From positions 1-64,000 of the forward strand of contig CAYVBQ010000001.1 in assembly GCA_964449775.1 (NCBI GenBank): 64,000 nucleotides of DNA, given 5' to 3'. How positions within the stretch are numbered: the stretch's first letter is position 1; each line of letters starts with the position of its first letter. Of this stretch, positions 27,543-35,027 are shown piece after piece. Below the pieces are notes generated by a model. The model did no database searches and had not been told where the DNA came from. It saw only the letters and a list, made by a program, of their open reading frames with translations. The stretch is from Fen-1258 sp964449775. Its GTDB lineage: Bacteria; Bacteroidota; Ignavibacteria; Ignavibacteriales; Melioribacteraceae. The position numbers and the translations under genes are program-made.

Positions 27543-28454
27543 TTAGAACAATCCTTCAACTGATAAATATCTTTCTCCGGTATCATAATTAAATGTGAGA
27601 ATTCTTTTTCCGTCTCCAACTTCGTTTATCTTTTTCGAAACTGCAGCCAATGAAGCACCGGAAGAGATTCCGACGAATAGAGCTTCTTCTTTTGCCGCTC
27701 GTTGTGTAAAAGCAAATGCTTCTTCTTTCGTTATTGTTATAACGCCATCTAATAAAGATGTATCAAGAATTATCGGAATAAAACCGGCGCCAATACCTTG
27801 CAATGGATGAGGTCCGGGTTGTCCGCCAGATATAACTGGAGACGCAGCGGGCTCTACCGCAAAAACTTTGAGAAGGGGAAATTTTTCTTTTAATACTTTA
27901 GAAACGCCGGTAATATGACCGCCGGTTCCGACCCCTGTTATCAAGTAATCGAACCCATCGGGGAAATCACTCAAGATTTCTTGCGCGGTTGATCGGATGT
28001 GAACTTCAACGTTCGCCTCATTTTCGAATTGTTGCGGAATCCAGGCATTAGAGTTATTTGCAGCAATTTCGTTTGCTTTTTCAATTGCACCCTTCATCCC
28101 TAGTTCGCGAGGGGTTAATTCTAATTTGGCACCATAAGCCAGCATTATTTTTCTTCTTTCAAGTGACATTGATTCCGGCATGACTAAGATCAGTTCATAT
28201 TTCTTAACCGCTGCAACCATTGCCAATCCAATTCCGGTGTTACCTGAGGTAGGTTCAACAATAATACTATTCGGTTTAAGAATTCCTTTCTTCTCGGCAT
28301 CTTCAATCATAGAAAGAGCAATTCTATCTTTAATGCTTCCGCCGGGATTTGCCTTTTCAAGTTTTACCCAGACTTCATTTTTATCTCCGAACAGATTGTT
28401 AATTCTTATGTGAGGAGTGTTGCCAATTGTTGCGAGTATATTTTCTGCTTTCAT
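27543..28454 (-). CDS. cysK: Cysteine synthase A (O-acetylserine sulfhydrylase)
   Basis: The 303-residue protein is a typical CysK. It has TIGNTPHIRI, the PLP-binding Lys42 in KANPGGSIKDR, the substrate loop EPTSGNTGIG, the phosphate-binding GVGTGGHITGV and SSGASLAAV. It joins O-acetylserine and sulfide to give cysteine. cysE lies 11 bp upstream on the same strand and makes its substrate, so the two form an operon. A cysteine-rich leader ORF lies upstream of cysE. Confidence 0.96.
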   Translation of the reverse strand: MKAENILATIGNTPHIRINNLFGDKNEVWVKLEKANPGGSIKDRIALSMIEDAEKKGILKPNSIIVEPTSGNTGIGLAMVAAVKKYELILVMPESMSLERRKIMLAYGAKLELTPRELGMKGAIEKANEIAANNSNAWIPQQFENEANVEVHIRSTAQEILSDFPDGFDYLITGVGTGGHITGVSKVLKEKFPLLKVFAVEPAASPVISGGQPGPHPLQGIGAGFIPIILDTSLLDGVITITKEEAFAFTQRAAKEEALFVGISSGASLAAVSKKINEVGDGKRILTFNYDTGERYLSVEGLF

Positions 28455-28465
28455 AAATGTTCTCC

Positions 28466-29329
28466 TTAAATTATAAAATCAATTGATTCTTCAAATGTTT
28501 GATTGCTTTTCACACGGACTTCGCTTTTATTATAAACTATAGAGTTTTCCGGAATACTTTGAGTGATCCATGCATTACCACCGATAACACTATTCTTACC
28601 TATTACGGTCTTTCCGCCAAGAATAACAGCTTGGGAATAAATAACTACTTCATCTTCAATAGTTGGATGACGTTTTGTTTGAGCGAGTGATTTATCAACA
28701 CTAAGTGCGCCAAGAGTCACTCCTTGATATAACTTTACATTCTTTCCAATGATCGTTGTTTCGCCTATAACGATTCCGGTGCCATGATCAATAAAAAATG
28801 GTGAACCGATTTTTGCCCCGGGATGAATATCTATTCCGGTTAACTCGTGAGCGTGTTCAGCTAGTATTCTTGGAATAATTGGCAATTTTAATAAGTATAG
28901 TTCGTGTGCAATTCTATAAATGGTAATTGCCATAAATCCCGGGTACGCAATGATTACCTCATCCACACTTTCTGCTGCCGGATCGCCTCTGTAAATTGCC
29001 TCTGCGTCAGCCCAAAGCATTTTGTAAATATCAGGAATTCGCTTAGTGAATTCCTGCGCAGTGGTTGTTGAATTCTCTTTATAGTTCGAATTCAATTCTC
29101 TGATGACACTGATCAGATTCCTCTCCATAAGTTGGAGTTTAGCAAGAATATCTTCTTGAGAATAATATACTTTGTTCGAGAAATGAGGGAAGAGAAAGTC
29201 TATCAACTCTTTAAGATATTCTATTGCTTCTGTCTTGAGCGATGCCGTGCATGAATTTGTCTGTCGTTTAGATAAAAGAGATTCCGCAAATTCGGAATAC
29301 GAAGTATTTCTACCTTGATTGGTTTTCAT
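28466..29329 (-). CDS. cysE: Serine O-acetyltransferase
   Basis: The 287-residue protein has an N-terminal helical domain. A left-handed beta-helix follows with hexapeptide repeats and the CysE landmarks DIHPGAKIG, FIDHGTGIVIGETTIIG (catalytic His/Asp region), VTLGALS and GGNAWITQSIPENS. It acetylates serine with acetyl-CoA, the committed step to cysteine. The acidic-Ile C-terminus (SIDFII) resembles CysE tails that bind CysK in the cysteine synthase complex; this is inference. First gene of cysE-cysK. Confidence 0.94.
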   Translation of the reverse strand: MKTNQGRNTSYSEFAESLLSKRQTNSCTASLKTEAIEYLKELIDFLFPHFSNKVYYSQEDILAKLQLMERNLISVIRELNSNYKENSTTTAQEFTKRIPDIYKMLWADAEAIYRGDPAAESVDEVIIAYPGFMAITIYRIAHELYLLKLPIIPRILAEHAHELTGIDIHPGAKIGSPFFIDHGTGIVIGETTIIGKNVKLYQGVTLGALSVDKSLAQTKRHPTIEDEVVIYSQAVILGGKTVIGKNSVIGGNAWITQSIPENSIVYNKSEVRVKSNQTFEESIDFII

Positions 29330-29383
29330 AATAGTAACGTCTGATTGTTTAAAATGAGTTATAGTTGAACAACAAGAAGGATA

Positions 29384-29494
29384 TTAACAGCAACAACAAC
29401 GGGAAAGGGTTGAAGTGTAAAGGGGAACAGATGCGGGAATGACCGTATCCGCGGGATGTCCTAATATTGAAATATTTTTCGGTAGAGAAATCAT
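29384..29494 (-). CDS. Candidate cysteine-rich leader peptide (36 aa, ends Cys-Cys-Cys-Cys)
   Basis: On the minus strand an ATG at 29494 opens a 36-codon frame that begins MISLPKNISILGHPAD and ends LSR-C-C-C-C-stop. The four cysteine codons TGT TGT TGC TGT (29387-29398) directly precede TAA (29384-29386). The stop lies 54 nt before the cysE ATG. The arrangement matches the logic of amino-acid-responsive leader peptides: ribosomes would stall on the Cys codons when charged tRNA-Cys is scarce. Polycysteine leader ORFs are described in mycobacteria. The ribosome site (AAGAAAAGA) is weak, and a GTTGTTGTTGCTGTT run could arise by chance, so this is a strong hypothesis, not a proven gene. Confidence 0.55.
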   Translation of the reverse strand: MISLPKNISILGHPADTVIPASVPLYTSTLSRCCCC

Positions 29495-29543
29495 TCTTTT
29501 CTTATACTTTCTTTACAAGTTTTTTTAGTTATATCATCTATAA

Positions 29544-29551
29544 CAAATATA
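29544..29551 (-). promoter_or_regulatory. Candidate Bacteroidota-type -7 box for leader-cysE-cysK
   Basis: The minus strand reads TATATTTG, an exact TAnnTTTG match, about 50 nt upstream of the leader ATG. A TTTTG at 29565-29569 could be the -33 element, but the spacing is shorter than usual. Single-motif evidence only. Confidence 0.4.
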
Positions 29552-29605
29552 TTGAAATAAAGTTCAAAACTTAACTAGATAATCATAGTGAATAAAAAAG
29601 AGATA

Positions 29606-29627
29606 AAAGCGGCAGTGATGCCGCTTT
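29606..29627 (-). terminator. Hairpin terminator after the TM2-domain gene
   Basis: Perfect 9-bp stem AAAGCGGCA / TGCCGCTTT with GTGA loop. On the minus strand it is followed by a T-rich tail (TTTTATCTCTTTTTT). Lies 36 bp after the TM2 gene's stop codon at 29663. Confidence 0.85.
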
Positions 29628-29662
29628 CATCAGCGGTACTAAAAATATTCATTGCAAATAAA

Positions 29663-30013
29663 TTACGAATTTTTAAACATCATCAAAATTTGCGCAGCTT
29701 GTTTTTGATTGTAATCAAATGCGATTCTTTTGTAGTTCACTAAGTCAATGATAGTTCCGATAAAACAGATTCCGCACGTGAGAAGATAAAGAATTCCCAA
29801 TCCAATCTGATCGGTCAGAAATCTTTGAATACCCGCGATGCCTAGAAAACCAACAAGTGTAACAAGTAATATTATCTGAGGGTCTTTTCTTCGTGAACGG
29901 TAAATGTTCGCAAACTGCTGGGCTTGTTTGTCATCCATAGTCTTGATGAGACCTGAAATATAATATTGCTCTTCGCCCATGATTTCAGGAAGAATGTCGT
30001 AAACATTAGCCAT
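29663..30013 (-). CDS. TM2-domain membrane protein
   Basis: The 116-residue protein has a soluble N-terminal part with NIYRSRRKDPQ. A TM2 domain follows (about 48-100): hydrophobic segment IILLVTLVGFLGIAGIQRF, then DQIGLGILYLLTCGICFIGTIIDLV. This hairpin of two membrane helices around an RFL/D turn defines the family. Function unknown. Its start overlaps the end of the DUF2752 gene by 8 bp, so they are translationally coupled, a pairing common in Bacteroidota. Confidence 0.88.
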   Translation of the reverse strand: MANVYDILPEIMGEEQYYISGLIKTMDDKQAQQFANIYRSRRKDPQIILLVTLVGFLGIAGIQRFLTDQIGLGILYLLTCGICFIGTIIDLVNYKRIAFDYNQKQAAQILMMFKNS

Positions 30014-30392
30014 AAATAACCTCTTTTGATTTGTGATAGTTGTTATAAGTTTTGATGCATAGTTTTAGGATGCGTACCGTGATAATGATAAAAGCAAATA
30101 TACCCAGCGGATGCGTCTTAATTGAAAGTAAAAAATCGCCGTGATAGAAAAATGATACTGATCGACCTAAACCACATCCAGGGCAGAATGTTATTCCCAA
30201 ATTGTGTAATGGGCAGAGAGTATAATGCTGAATCTGGTATGGATCAATAAACAACAGGTATGTTAATCCAACCAGCCAAAAAATTGCTTCCCATTCAACT
30301 ATTTTTAGAATTGATTTGATCTTCTGCATTTGTATGATCATTATTAATCTATGGTTATTATACTTGAAATTATTTCGTGAATCAAGCGTCAA
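30006..30392 (-). CDS. DUF2752 membrane protein
   Basis: The product is about 105-128 residues with the DUF2752 core LCPLHNLGITFCPGCGLGRSV, two or three membrane helices (AIFWLVGLTYLLF, GIFAFIIITVRILK) and paired cysteines in CPGCG. Function unknown. In-frame ATGs at 30341 and 30329 would give a shorter N-terminus beginning MIIQMQK and may be the real start; no convincing ribosome site distinguishes them. Coupled to the TM2 gene. Confidence 0.8.
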   Translation of the reverse strand: MTLDSRNNFKYNNHRLIMIIQMQKIKSILKIVEWEAIFWLVGLTYLLFIDPYQIQHYTLCPLHNLGITFCPGCGLGRSVSFFYHGDFLLSIKTHPLGIFAFIIITVRILKLCIKTYNNYHKSKEVIYG

Positions 30393-30435
30393 TTCATTAG
30401 TCGTTTCGAAATGAGATATGTTCTGATCTGCATGC

Positions 30436-31161
30436 TTAAATTTTAGTAGCTACAACAAAAATATGTTTTGAACCTTTTGCGCCAAACAATGAAGATACTT
30501 TCATTAGGAACCGGGCTATCAACCTACTCTCAATTAATTTTTGAGCTATGATGTTCTTTTCAACTGCTTTTAACCACGAATTAAATTGATAACAAAGCCG
30601 GTCGTTAAAGCGGTAAGTCGATACTACTTCAAGTCCGCTCGCATTTACAAGCGCGAGATATTCATCAAAATATTTTTGATTTCCATAATCGCATAATATT
30701 ACAAAACCGCCTTTCATCAGAACACGATGCGTTTCTTTTAGGGCTTGAAGCCGATTCTCATTGTTTATAAACCATTCAAAGATTCCGTCGCATAATAGCA
30801 CTAAATCAAAAGATTTTTCGGGAAATGAAAGTGAAGTGATGTTCTCTTTCTCAAAAAAATATTGGCATGAGCCGCCAGATTTTTTTTTAGCCTCATCAAA
30901 AGATTTTTTTGCATAAGCCAGAGCTGTCTCGGAAACATCAATACCATAAATTTCAGGAGACACACCCCCAAAAAGAAAAGTCAATTGTCCCTTACTACAA
31001 CCGACATCAAGAATTTTTGTATAACTACTCTTTAAAGAAAGTGCTGTTCTCAGTGTAAAATCATGACGCAGAACTTCCACGGCTTTTTTGCTGTATTCCC
31101 ACGGTTCAGATTCGTTTTTGTATTTCAGCTCGTAGAATTCTTCTGACTTTTCTTTACTCAT
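30436..31161 (-). CDS. Class I SAM-dependent methyltransferase
   Basis: The 241-residue protein has the Rossmann methyltransferase motifs: motif I ILDVGCSKGQLTF, an acidic end of strand 2 (IYGIDVSETAL), motif IV FDLVLLCDGIFEWF and motif V/VI LMKGGFVILCDYG. The substrate cannot be inferred; small-molecule and lipid or quinone methyltransferases of the Methyltransf_11 type look like this. Apparently a single gene, 43 bp from the DUF2752 gene on the same strand. Confidence 0.8.
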   Translation of the reverse strand: MSKEKSEEFYELKYKNESEPWEYSKKAVEVLRHDFTLRTALSLKSSYTKILDVGCSKGQLTFLFGGVSPEIYGIDVSETALAYAKKSFDEAKKKSGGSCQYFFEKENITSLSFPEKSFDLVLLCDGIFEWFINNENRLQALKETHRVLMKGGFVILCDYGNQKYFDEYLALVNASGLEVVSTYRFNDRLCYQFNSWLKAVEKNIIAQKLIESRLIARFLMKVSSLFGAKGSKHIFVVATKI

Positions 31162-31204
31162 ATTAAATCAAATAGGGTATTTAACACAATCATGTTTGGA
31201 TAAA

Positions 31205-31231
31205 AAGGAGTCTCTTATGTCGAGACTCCTT
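31205..31231. terminator. Bidirectional hairpin terminator after fba
   Basis: Perfect 10-bp stem AAGGAGTCTC / GAGACTCCTT, followed by TAATTTTTTT on the plus strand and by a TTTTTAT run on the minus strand. It lies 41 bp after the aldolase stop codon (31272). Confidence 0.88.
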
Positions 31232-31271
31232 AATTTTTTTAAAGATATCAATCGTGTTTCATCAAGTTGAA

Positions 31272-32264
31272 CTATGCTTTATTCGCACTGCCGAGTACGT
31301 TTGCAATTTTGTGTTTGTATAATACCTTAAGTGCGTCGCGTGCCGGACCTAGATATTTGCGAGGATCAAATTCAGCAGGGCTTTCTGCAAATGTTTTGCG
31401 AATTGCTGCTGTCATAGCTAAACGACCATCTGAATCTATATTTACCTTACATACTGCAGAAGCGGCAGCCCGGCGCAATTGCTCTTCCGGAATTCCAACT
31501 GCATCTTTAAGTTTACCGCCGTTGTTATTTATGATTTGTACCAATTCTGCAGGAACTGAAGAAGCGCCGTGTAAAACAATAGGGAAACCGGGAATTCTTC
31601 TTTCGCATTCTTCAAGAATATCGAAACGGAGCGGAGGCGGGACAAGTATGCCATCAGCATTACGAGTACATTGAGCAGGTGTAAATTTATTTGCGCCGTG
31701 GGATGTTCCGATGGAAATTGCGAGCGAATCAACACCTGTCTTCTTTACAAAGTCTTCTACTTCTTCCGGCTTTGTGTAATGAGTAACTTCGCTTGATACT
31801 TCATCCTCAATTCCGGCTAAAACTCCGAGTTCACCTTCAACGCTTACATCATATTTATGAGCGTACTCAACTACTTGAGCGGTGAGTTCAACGTTTTTTT
31901 CGTATGGATGATGTGAGCCGTCAATCATCACTGAGGAGAAACCAGATTCAACGCAAGATTTGCAAAGTTCAAAAGTGTCACCATGATCTAAGTGAAGAAC
32001 AATTGGAATGTCGAATCCTAATTCATGCGCATAATCAACAGCACCTTTGGCTAAATGTTTAAGCAGAGTTTGATTTGCATATTTACGCGCACCGCTAGAT
32101 ACTTGCAAAATAACAGGTGACTTTGTCTCAACACATGCACCTATGATAGCTTGCAACTGTTCGAGGTTGTTAAAATTAAAAGCCGGAATTGCATATCCGC
32201 CTTTAACAGCTTTTTGAAATAACTCTTTTGAGTTCACCAATCCTAATTCTTTGTATGAAGTCAT
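31272..32264 (-). CDS. fba: Class II fructose-bisphosphate aldolase
   Basis: The 330-residue protein is a zinc aldolase. Metal and substrate sites are seen in IVLHLDHGDTFELC, MIDGSHHPYEKN, VEGELGVLAGIEDE, LAISIGTSHGANKF and IVLHGASSVP. It interconverts fructose-1,6-bisphosphate with GAP and DHAP in glycolysis and gluconeogenesis. I start at the ATG at 32264 because GGTGAGG precedes it by three bases. A GTG at 32273 in the same frame overlaps that ribosome site. Monocistronic with its own terminator. Confidence 0.95.
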   Translation of the reverse strand: MTSYKELGLVNSKELFQKAVKGGYAIPAFNFNNLEQLQAIIGACVETKSPVILQVSSGARKYANQTLLKHLAKGAVDYAHELGFDIPIVLHLDHGDTFELCKSCVESGFSSVMIDGSHHPYEKNVELTAQVVEYAHKYDVSVEGELGVLAGIEDEVSSEVTHYTKPEEVEDFVKKTGVDSLAISIGTSHGANKFTPAQCTRNADGILVPPPLRFDILEECERRIPGFPIVLHGASSVPAELVQIINNNGGKLKDAVGIPEEQLRRAAASAVCKVNIDSDGRLAMTAAIRKTFAESPAEFDPRKYLGPARDALKVLYKHKIANVLGSANKA

Positions 32265-32346
32265 GTTCCTCACCTTTTTTATAAATGAAAATTGTTGCTA
32301 TTTTTTATTGAATGACTTGATGGAATAATTGTTTGTGCTTTTTCTT

Positions 32347-32436
32347 TATTCATTTCGTGATCATGCTCTTGCTCTTTATCGTGATCTGTTATGTTACGAG
32401 CAGGATTAAGATCATGAACACGATCATGATTTATTT
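32347..32436. repeat. ATCATGAGCAAGAGC-type repeat upstream of fba
   Basis: Contains TCGTGATCATGCTCTTGCTC and, facing it, GATCATGAACACGATCATGA (about 32409-32430), an imperfect palindrome of the family also present near 25990 and 27500. Lies between the aat 3' end and the fba start. Confidence 0.5.
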
Positions 32437-32490
32437 CGAGGTAAATATACAAAAATTCCTAAGCCGGAAATGGAAGTGGGAAGTATGTTC

Positions 32491-33093
32491 TTAGTTGAAA
32501 AATACTTCTTTTGTATATGAATCAACAAGAATCTTGGAAAATTCATCAAATGGAATTTCTCTTGCACCGAACATTTTTAGATGCTCTGTTTGGTATTGAA
32601 CATCGAGCAAAACAAATTTTTTTTCGCGAAGCCTTTCCACAAGTTTTACGAGCGCGCACTTTGATGCCTGCGGGACTTTAGAAAACATCGATTCACCAAA
32701 AAACGCACCATGAAAGGTGATGCCGTATAATCCACCAACTAAAACTTTATTCTGATAAACTTCAACCGAGTGAAGATAATCAAGTTGATGTAATCCTTTG
32801 TATGCTCCGATTAATTCCTCGGAAATCCATGTTGAATCTCTTTTAGCACACTCTCTAATTACTTCCAACGGATTCTTATCATAGCAAAATTCAAAATCGG
32901 CAGTTGGTAAAAATTTTTTGAGTGAGCGAGGAATGTTGAATGAATTGAGTGGAATGATTGTACGTATATCGGGCATATACCAGTTGATTTCGCCTGTCTC
33001 GTCTGCCATTGGAAACGCACCGCGGGCATACATCAAAATCATATTTTCCGGTAAGAGTAATTCTTTATTCGAAAGGAATTTGTCCCTAATCAT
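32491..33093 (-). CDS. aat: Leucyl/phenylalanyl-tRNA-protein transferase
   Basis: The 200-residue protein carries the Aat signature set: YARGAFPMADETGEINWYMPD near the N-terminus, the ESMFSK motif inside ITFHGAFFGESMFSKVPQASK, and LLDVQYQTEHLKMFGAREIP. It attaches Leu or Phe from tRNA to proteins with N-terminal Arg/Lys, marking them for ClpS/ClpAP degradation. Its start overlaps the end of the DUF2721 gene by 8 bp. Confidence 0.95.
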   Translation of the reverse strand: MIRDKFLSNKELLLPENMILMYARGAFPMADETGEINWYMPDIRTIIPLNSFNIPRSLKKFLPTADFEFCYDKNPLEVIRECAKRDSTWISEELIGAYKGLHQLDYLHSVEVYQNKVLVGGLYGITFHGAFFGESMFSKVPQASKCALVKLVERLREKKFVLLDVQYQTEHLKMFGAREIPFDEFSKILVDSYTKEVFFN

Positions 33094-33577
33094 GCGCCTT
33101 AACTTCGTAAAAAATTATGTCGTAACCTTTCTTTGTCTCAAGACCGGCAAAGAAAACGCCCAGTAGAACGGAGATCATTCCCATCAAGAATGCGAGTAGA
33201 ATGATATAATTCAATTTACCAAGAGCTAAGAAGGAAGAAATTCCAAACAGTAAAGATGTTATAACAAAAAGTGCAACACCACTTGTGTAAGATAGGACGG
33301 CATTCCGTACCAACTTAACACGGAAGACTAATGCATTCAGTTGCGTTGCAATACTTTCAAGGCGAATGTTGTCATCTGTGCTTGATTGTTGTTCCCCTAT
33401 TTTATTCATTAAGCGGCGTTTTTCTTCGTTGAGTAATCTTATTCTGTTCACAACTAAGGAATAACGGTTATTCATTCCAAGTAAAAGTAATCCACATGCG
33501 CTTATCATAACAGCGGGTGCAACCATTAACTGAATAATTTGAACAGCGTTGAGAGTCAAGTCTTTGAAAAGATCCAT
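33086..33577 (-). CDS. DUF2721 membrane protein
   Basis: The 163-residue protein has an N-terminal membrane helix (LMVAPAVMISACGLLLLGM) and a charged coiled segment (NRIRLLNEEKRRLMNKIG). Two further helices follow (VLSYTSGVALFVITSLLFG; YIILLAFLMGMISVLLGVFF). This matches the DUF2721 family, whose function is unknown. The 8-bp overlap with aat suggests coexpression. Confidence 0.85.
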   Translation of the reverse strand: MDLFKDLTLNAVQIIQLMVAPAVMISACGLLLLGMNNRYSLVVNRIRLLNEEKRRLMNKIGEQQSSTDDNIRLESIATQLNALVFRVKLVRNAVLSYTSGVALFVITSLLFGISSFLALGKLNYIILLAFLMGMISVLLGVFFAGLETKKGYDIIFYEVKAHD

Positions 33578-33742
33578 TATAACCTCGGTAAAAATGTTTC
33601 TGTGAATATTTTTTTATCTATTAATTTTTACTTCCATAAGAGATATTTGAATTAATAGATCATATTTTTTTCTATTTGTCCCCATTAAGGAAGTAATTTT
33701 ACTTTTTCTATTTCGGATGAAAATAATGCTCATTTAACGTTG

Positions 33743-33761
33743 CTACTTATAGTATGTAGCC
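33743..33761. promoter_or_regulatory. Palindromic operator candidate upstream of controller gene
   Basis: GCTACTTATAGTATGTAGC is a 19-bp interrupted palindrome (GCTAC/GTAGC arms, matching TA steps inside), 32 bp before the controller-like gene's ATG. Position and symmetry fit a C-protein operator (C-box); binding is inferred. Confidence 0.5.
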
Positions 33762-33793
33762 AAAACAAGTTTAGAAATCTATATATACAATAT

Positions 33794-34009
33794 ATGAAAG
33801 AAGAAGTATTGAAAAAATTTGCGGATAAAGTGAGAGAGTTAAAAATTAAGAAAAATCTCTCTCAAGAAAAGCTAGGAGAACTCTCTAATTTGCACCGGAC
33901 TTATATTGGCATGGTTGAGCGGGCGGAGAAAAATATTTCCTTAAAGAATATACAAAAGATTGCAAAAGCACTAAATGTCCGACTCGAAAATTTATTTGAG
34001 GGTTTATAA
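33794..34009 (+). CDS. XRE-family controller-type regulator
   Basis: The 71-residue protein is one helix-turn-helix domain: KVRELKIKKNLSQEKLGELS, then LHRTYIGMVERAEKNISLKNI and KIAKALNVRLENLF. Size and sequence resemble C proteins that time expression of type II restriction genes. I start at the ATG at 33794; longer in-frame starts would cover the candidate operator. Its stop shares one base with the ATG of the next gene (34009), the tight C-R coupling typical of controller-regulated systems. Confidence 0.8.
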   Translation: MKEEVLKKFADKVRELKIKKNLSQEKLGELSNLHRTYIGMVERAEKNISLKNIQKIAKALNVRLENLFEGL

Positions 34010-34545
34010 TGGCTCGTATACAGGAATTGCTTTATGGAAGAGATGAGAGATTAGATTATTATCAATTACCCGCAAAACACCCGTGGATTATTGAAAAGCA
34101 TCAAAAATGTATTCTTAGTCCAGATAGCGATGGGTTACTTTGTGGATTATTTATGGCACAGTATTTTGATTGGGAAATAGATGGTTTTTATGATGGGAAA
34201 ATAATGTTACTAAAACGCGGAATAAATGTAAGTGATTGTGTGTTCTTAGATATGGAAATTTACCGTGAGAATATTCGTAGTATGGGTCACCACATGATCA
34301 ATTATAATAAAAGAATGGATTTAATTAATGTGGGAAAATACAATCAATGTATCCAACCAAACATTTTAAGAAATTATGATGGTAAAAACGATTTTAGATT
34401 GAAATACCCGCTTGCAACAATACATCTATTGATTAGTATTGTTAGTAATAAGATAAAAATAGAATTAACTGAGGACTCTGTTGCCCCACTTTTTTTACCG
34501 ACGGAACATTCAATGTGTTGTTTAGCTATCCCGAAAATGTTTTAA
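34009..34545 (+). CDS. Putative restriction endonuclease, frame-0 part
   Basis: This reading frame gives 178 residues, MARIQELLYGRDERLDYYQL onward. Continuity with the next frame (34515-35027) strongly suggests one protein of 339 residues joined by a -1 shift at 34490-34497. The segment CILSPDSDGLLCG...YDGKIMLL has a PD-x(about 22)-DGK spacing that could be a PD-(D/E)XK nuclease core. Alternatively DSDG, FLDMEI and GHHM look loosely like DHH-phosphoesterase motifs. I recognise no named family. Position between a controller gene and a DNA methyltransferase gene is the main argument for restriction activity. Confidence 0.55.
   Translation: MARIQELLYGRDERLDYYQLPAKHPWIIEKHQKCILSPDSDGLLCGLFMAQYFDWEIDGFYDGKIMLLKRGINVSDCVFLDMEIYRENIRSMGHHMINYNKRMDLINVGKYNQCIQPNILRNYDGKNDFRLKYPLATIHLLISIVSNKIKIELTEDSVAPLFLPTEHSMCCLAIPKMF
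34490..34497 (+). promoter_or_regulatory. T7A slippery site: possible programmed -1 frameshift or indel
   Basis: In frame 0 the codons are CTT TTT TTA, i.e. the heptamer T TTT TTA in exact X-XXY-YYZ phase, the same slippery heptamer as HIV-1 gag-pol. A -1 slip continues into ACC GAC GGA (TDGTFNVLF) and the downstream 176-residue frame. A one-base change in the T7 run, or an assembly error, would explain the split equally well. No strong downstream hairpin was seen. Confidence 0.5.
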
Positions 34546-35027
34546 ATTGGATAACATTTTTAAGAATAAACGAAGAAGAAAATCCGTTATATAAAATATT
34601 TTGTGCGAATGATTATACACCTTATAAGTTGATGCTTGAGATGGATAAGTTTTTTAGAAGAAGAGATGAAATTACAGTAAGTAGAGAAAGGGGTGATCGT
34701 TTAAGAATTTCTAATACTGATGGTTCACCGGCTAATTGTCATCTTAATAAAGATGGAACATTTTACTTAAATGAAGAAGCGGTCAATAGAATCAAAAAGT
34801 TTATTAGAATTTTACAAGAATTTACTACATGGCAATTCAATGAGGCACAATGGACTTGGGATAAGTTTGACATGCATAAATTCAGCAAGAAGGATTTTAA
34901 AGGACAAGGTAAGAGATTAAATGGAACAACATTCCGTGAAATGATAGAATCTAATCCTCTGAGTTGGGCGATGACGAGAGGGGATAATATAGAATATACA
35001 TTGGAATATCCTGATCTGTTAAATTAA
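34515..35027 (+). CDS. Putative restriction endonuclease, -1 frame C-terminal part
   Basis: This frame, readable without stops from the T-run near 34497 to 35027, encodes TDGTFNVLFSYPENVLNWI and onward. It ends NPLSWAMTRGDNIEYTLEYPDLLN. It has no ribosome site of its own and only a GTG at 34515, so it is most likely the second half of the gene starting at 34009. The basic stretch FFRRRDEITVSRERGDRLRI could contact DNA. The 3' end overlaps the convergent methyltransferase gene by 9 bp. Confidence 0.5.
   Translation: MLFSYPENVLNWITFLRINEEENPLYKIFCANDYTPYKLMLEMDKFFRRRDEITVSRERGDRLRISNTDGSPANCHLNKDGTFYLNEEAVNRIKKFIRILQEFTTWQFNEAQWTWDKFDMHKFSKKDFKGQGKRLNGTTFREMIESNPLSWAMTRGDNIEYTLEYPDLLN

Noticed and set aside
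29330..29600. SAM-, S-box- or T-box-type riboswitch upstream of cysE
   Set aside because: No T-box sequence and no recognisable riboswitch core; the polycysteine ORF explains the region better.
34498..34560. Pseudoknot downstream of the slippery heptamer
   Set aside because: Only a 3-5 bp ACATT/AATGT pairing with almost no loop was found; not enough to claim a stimulatory structure.
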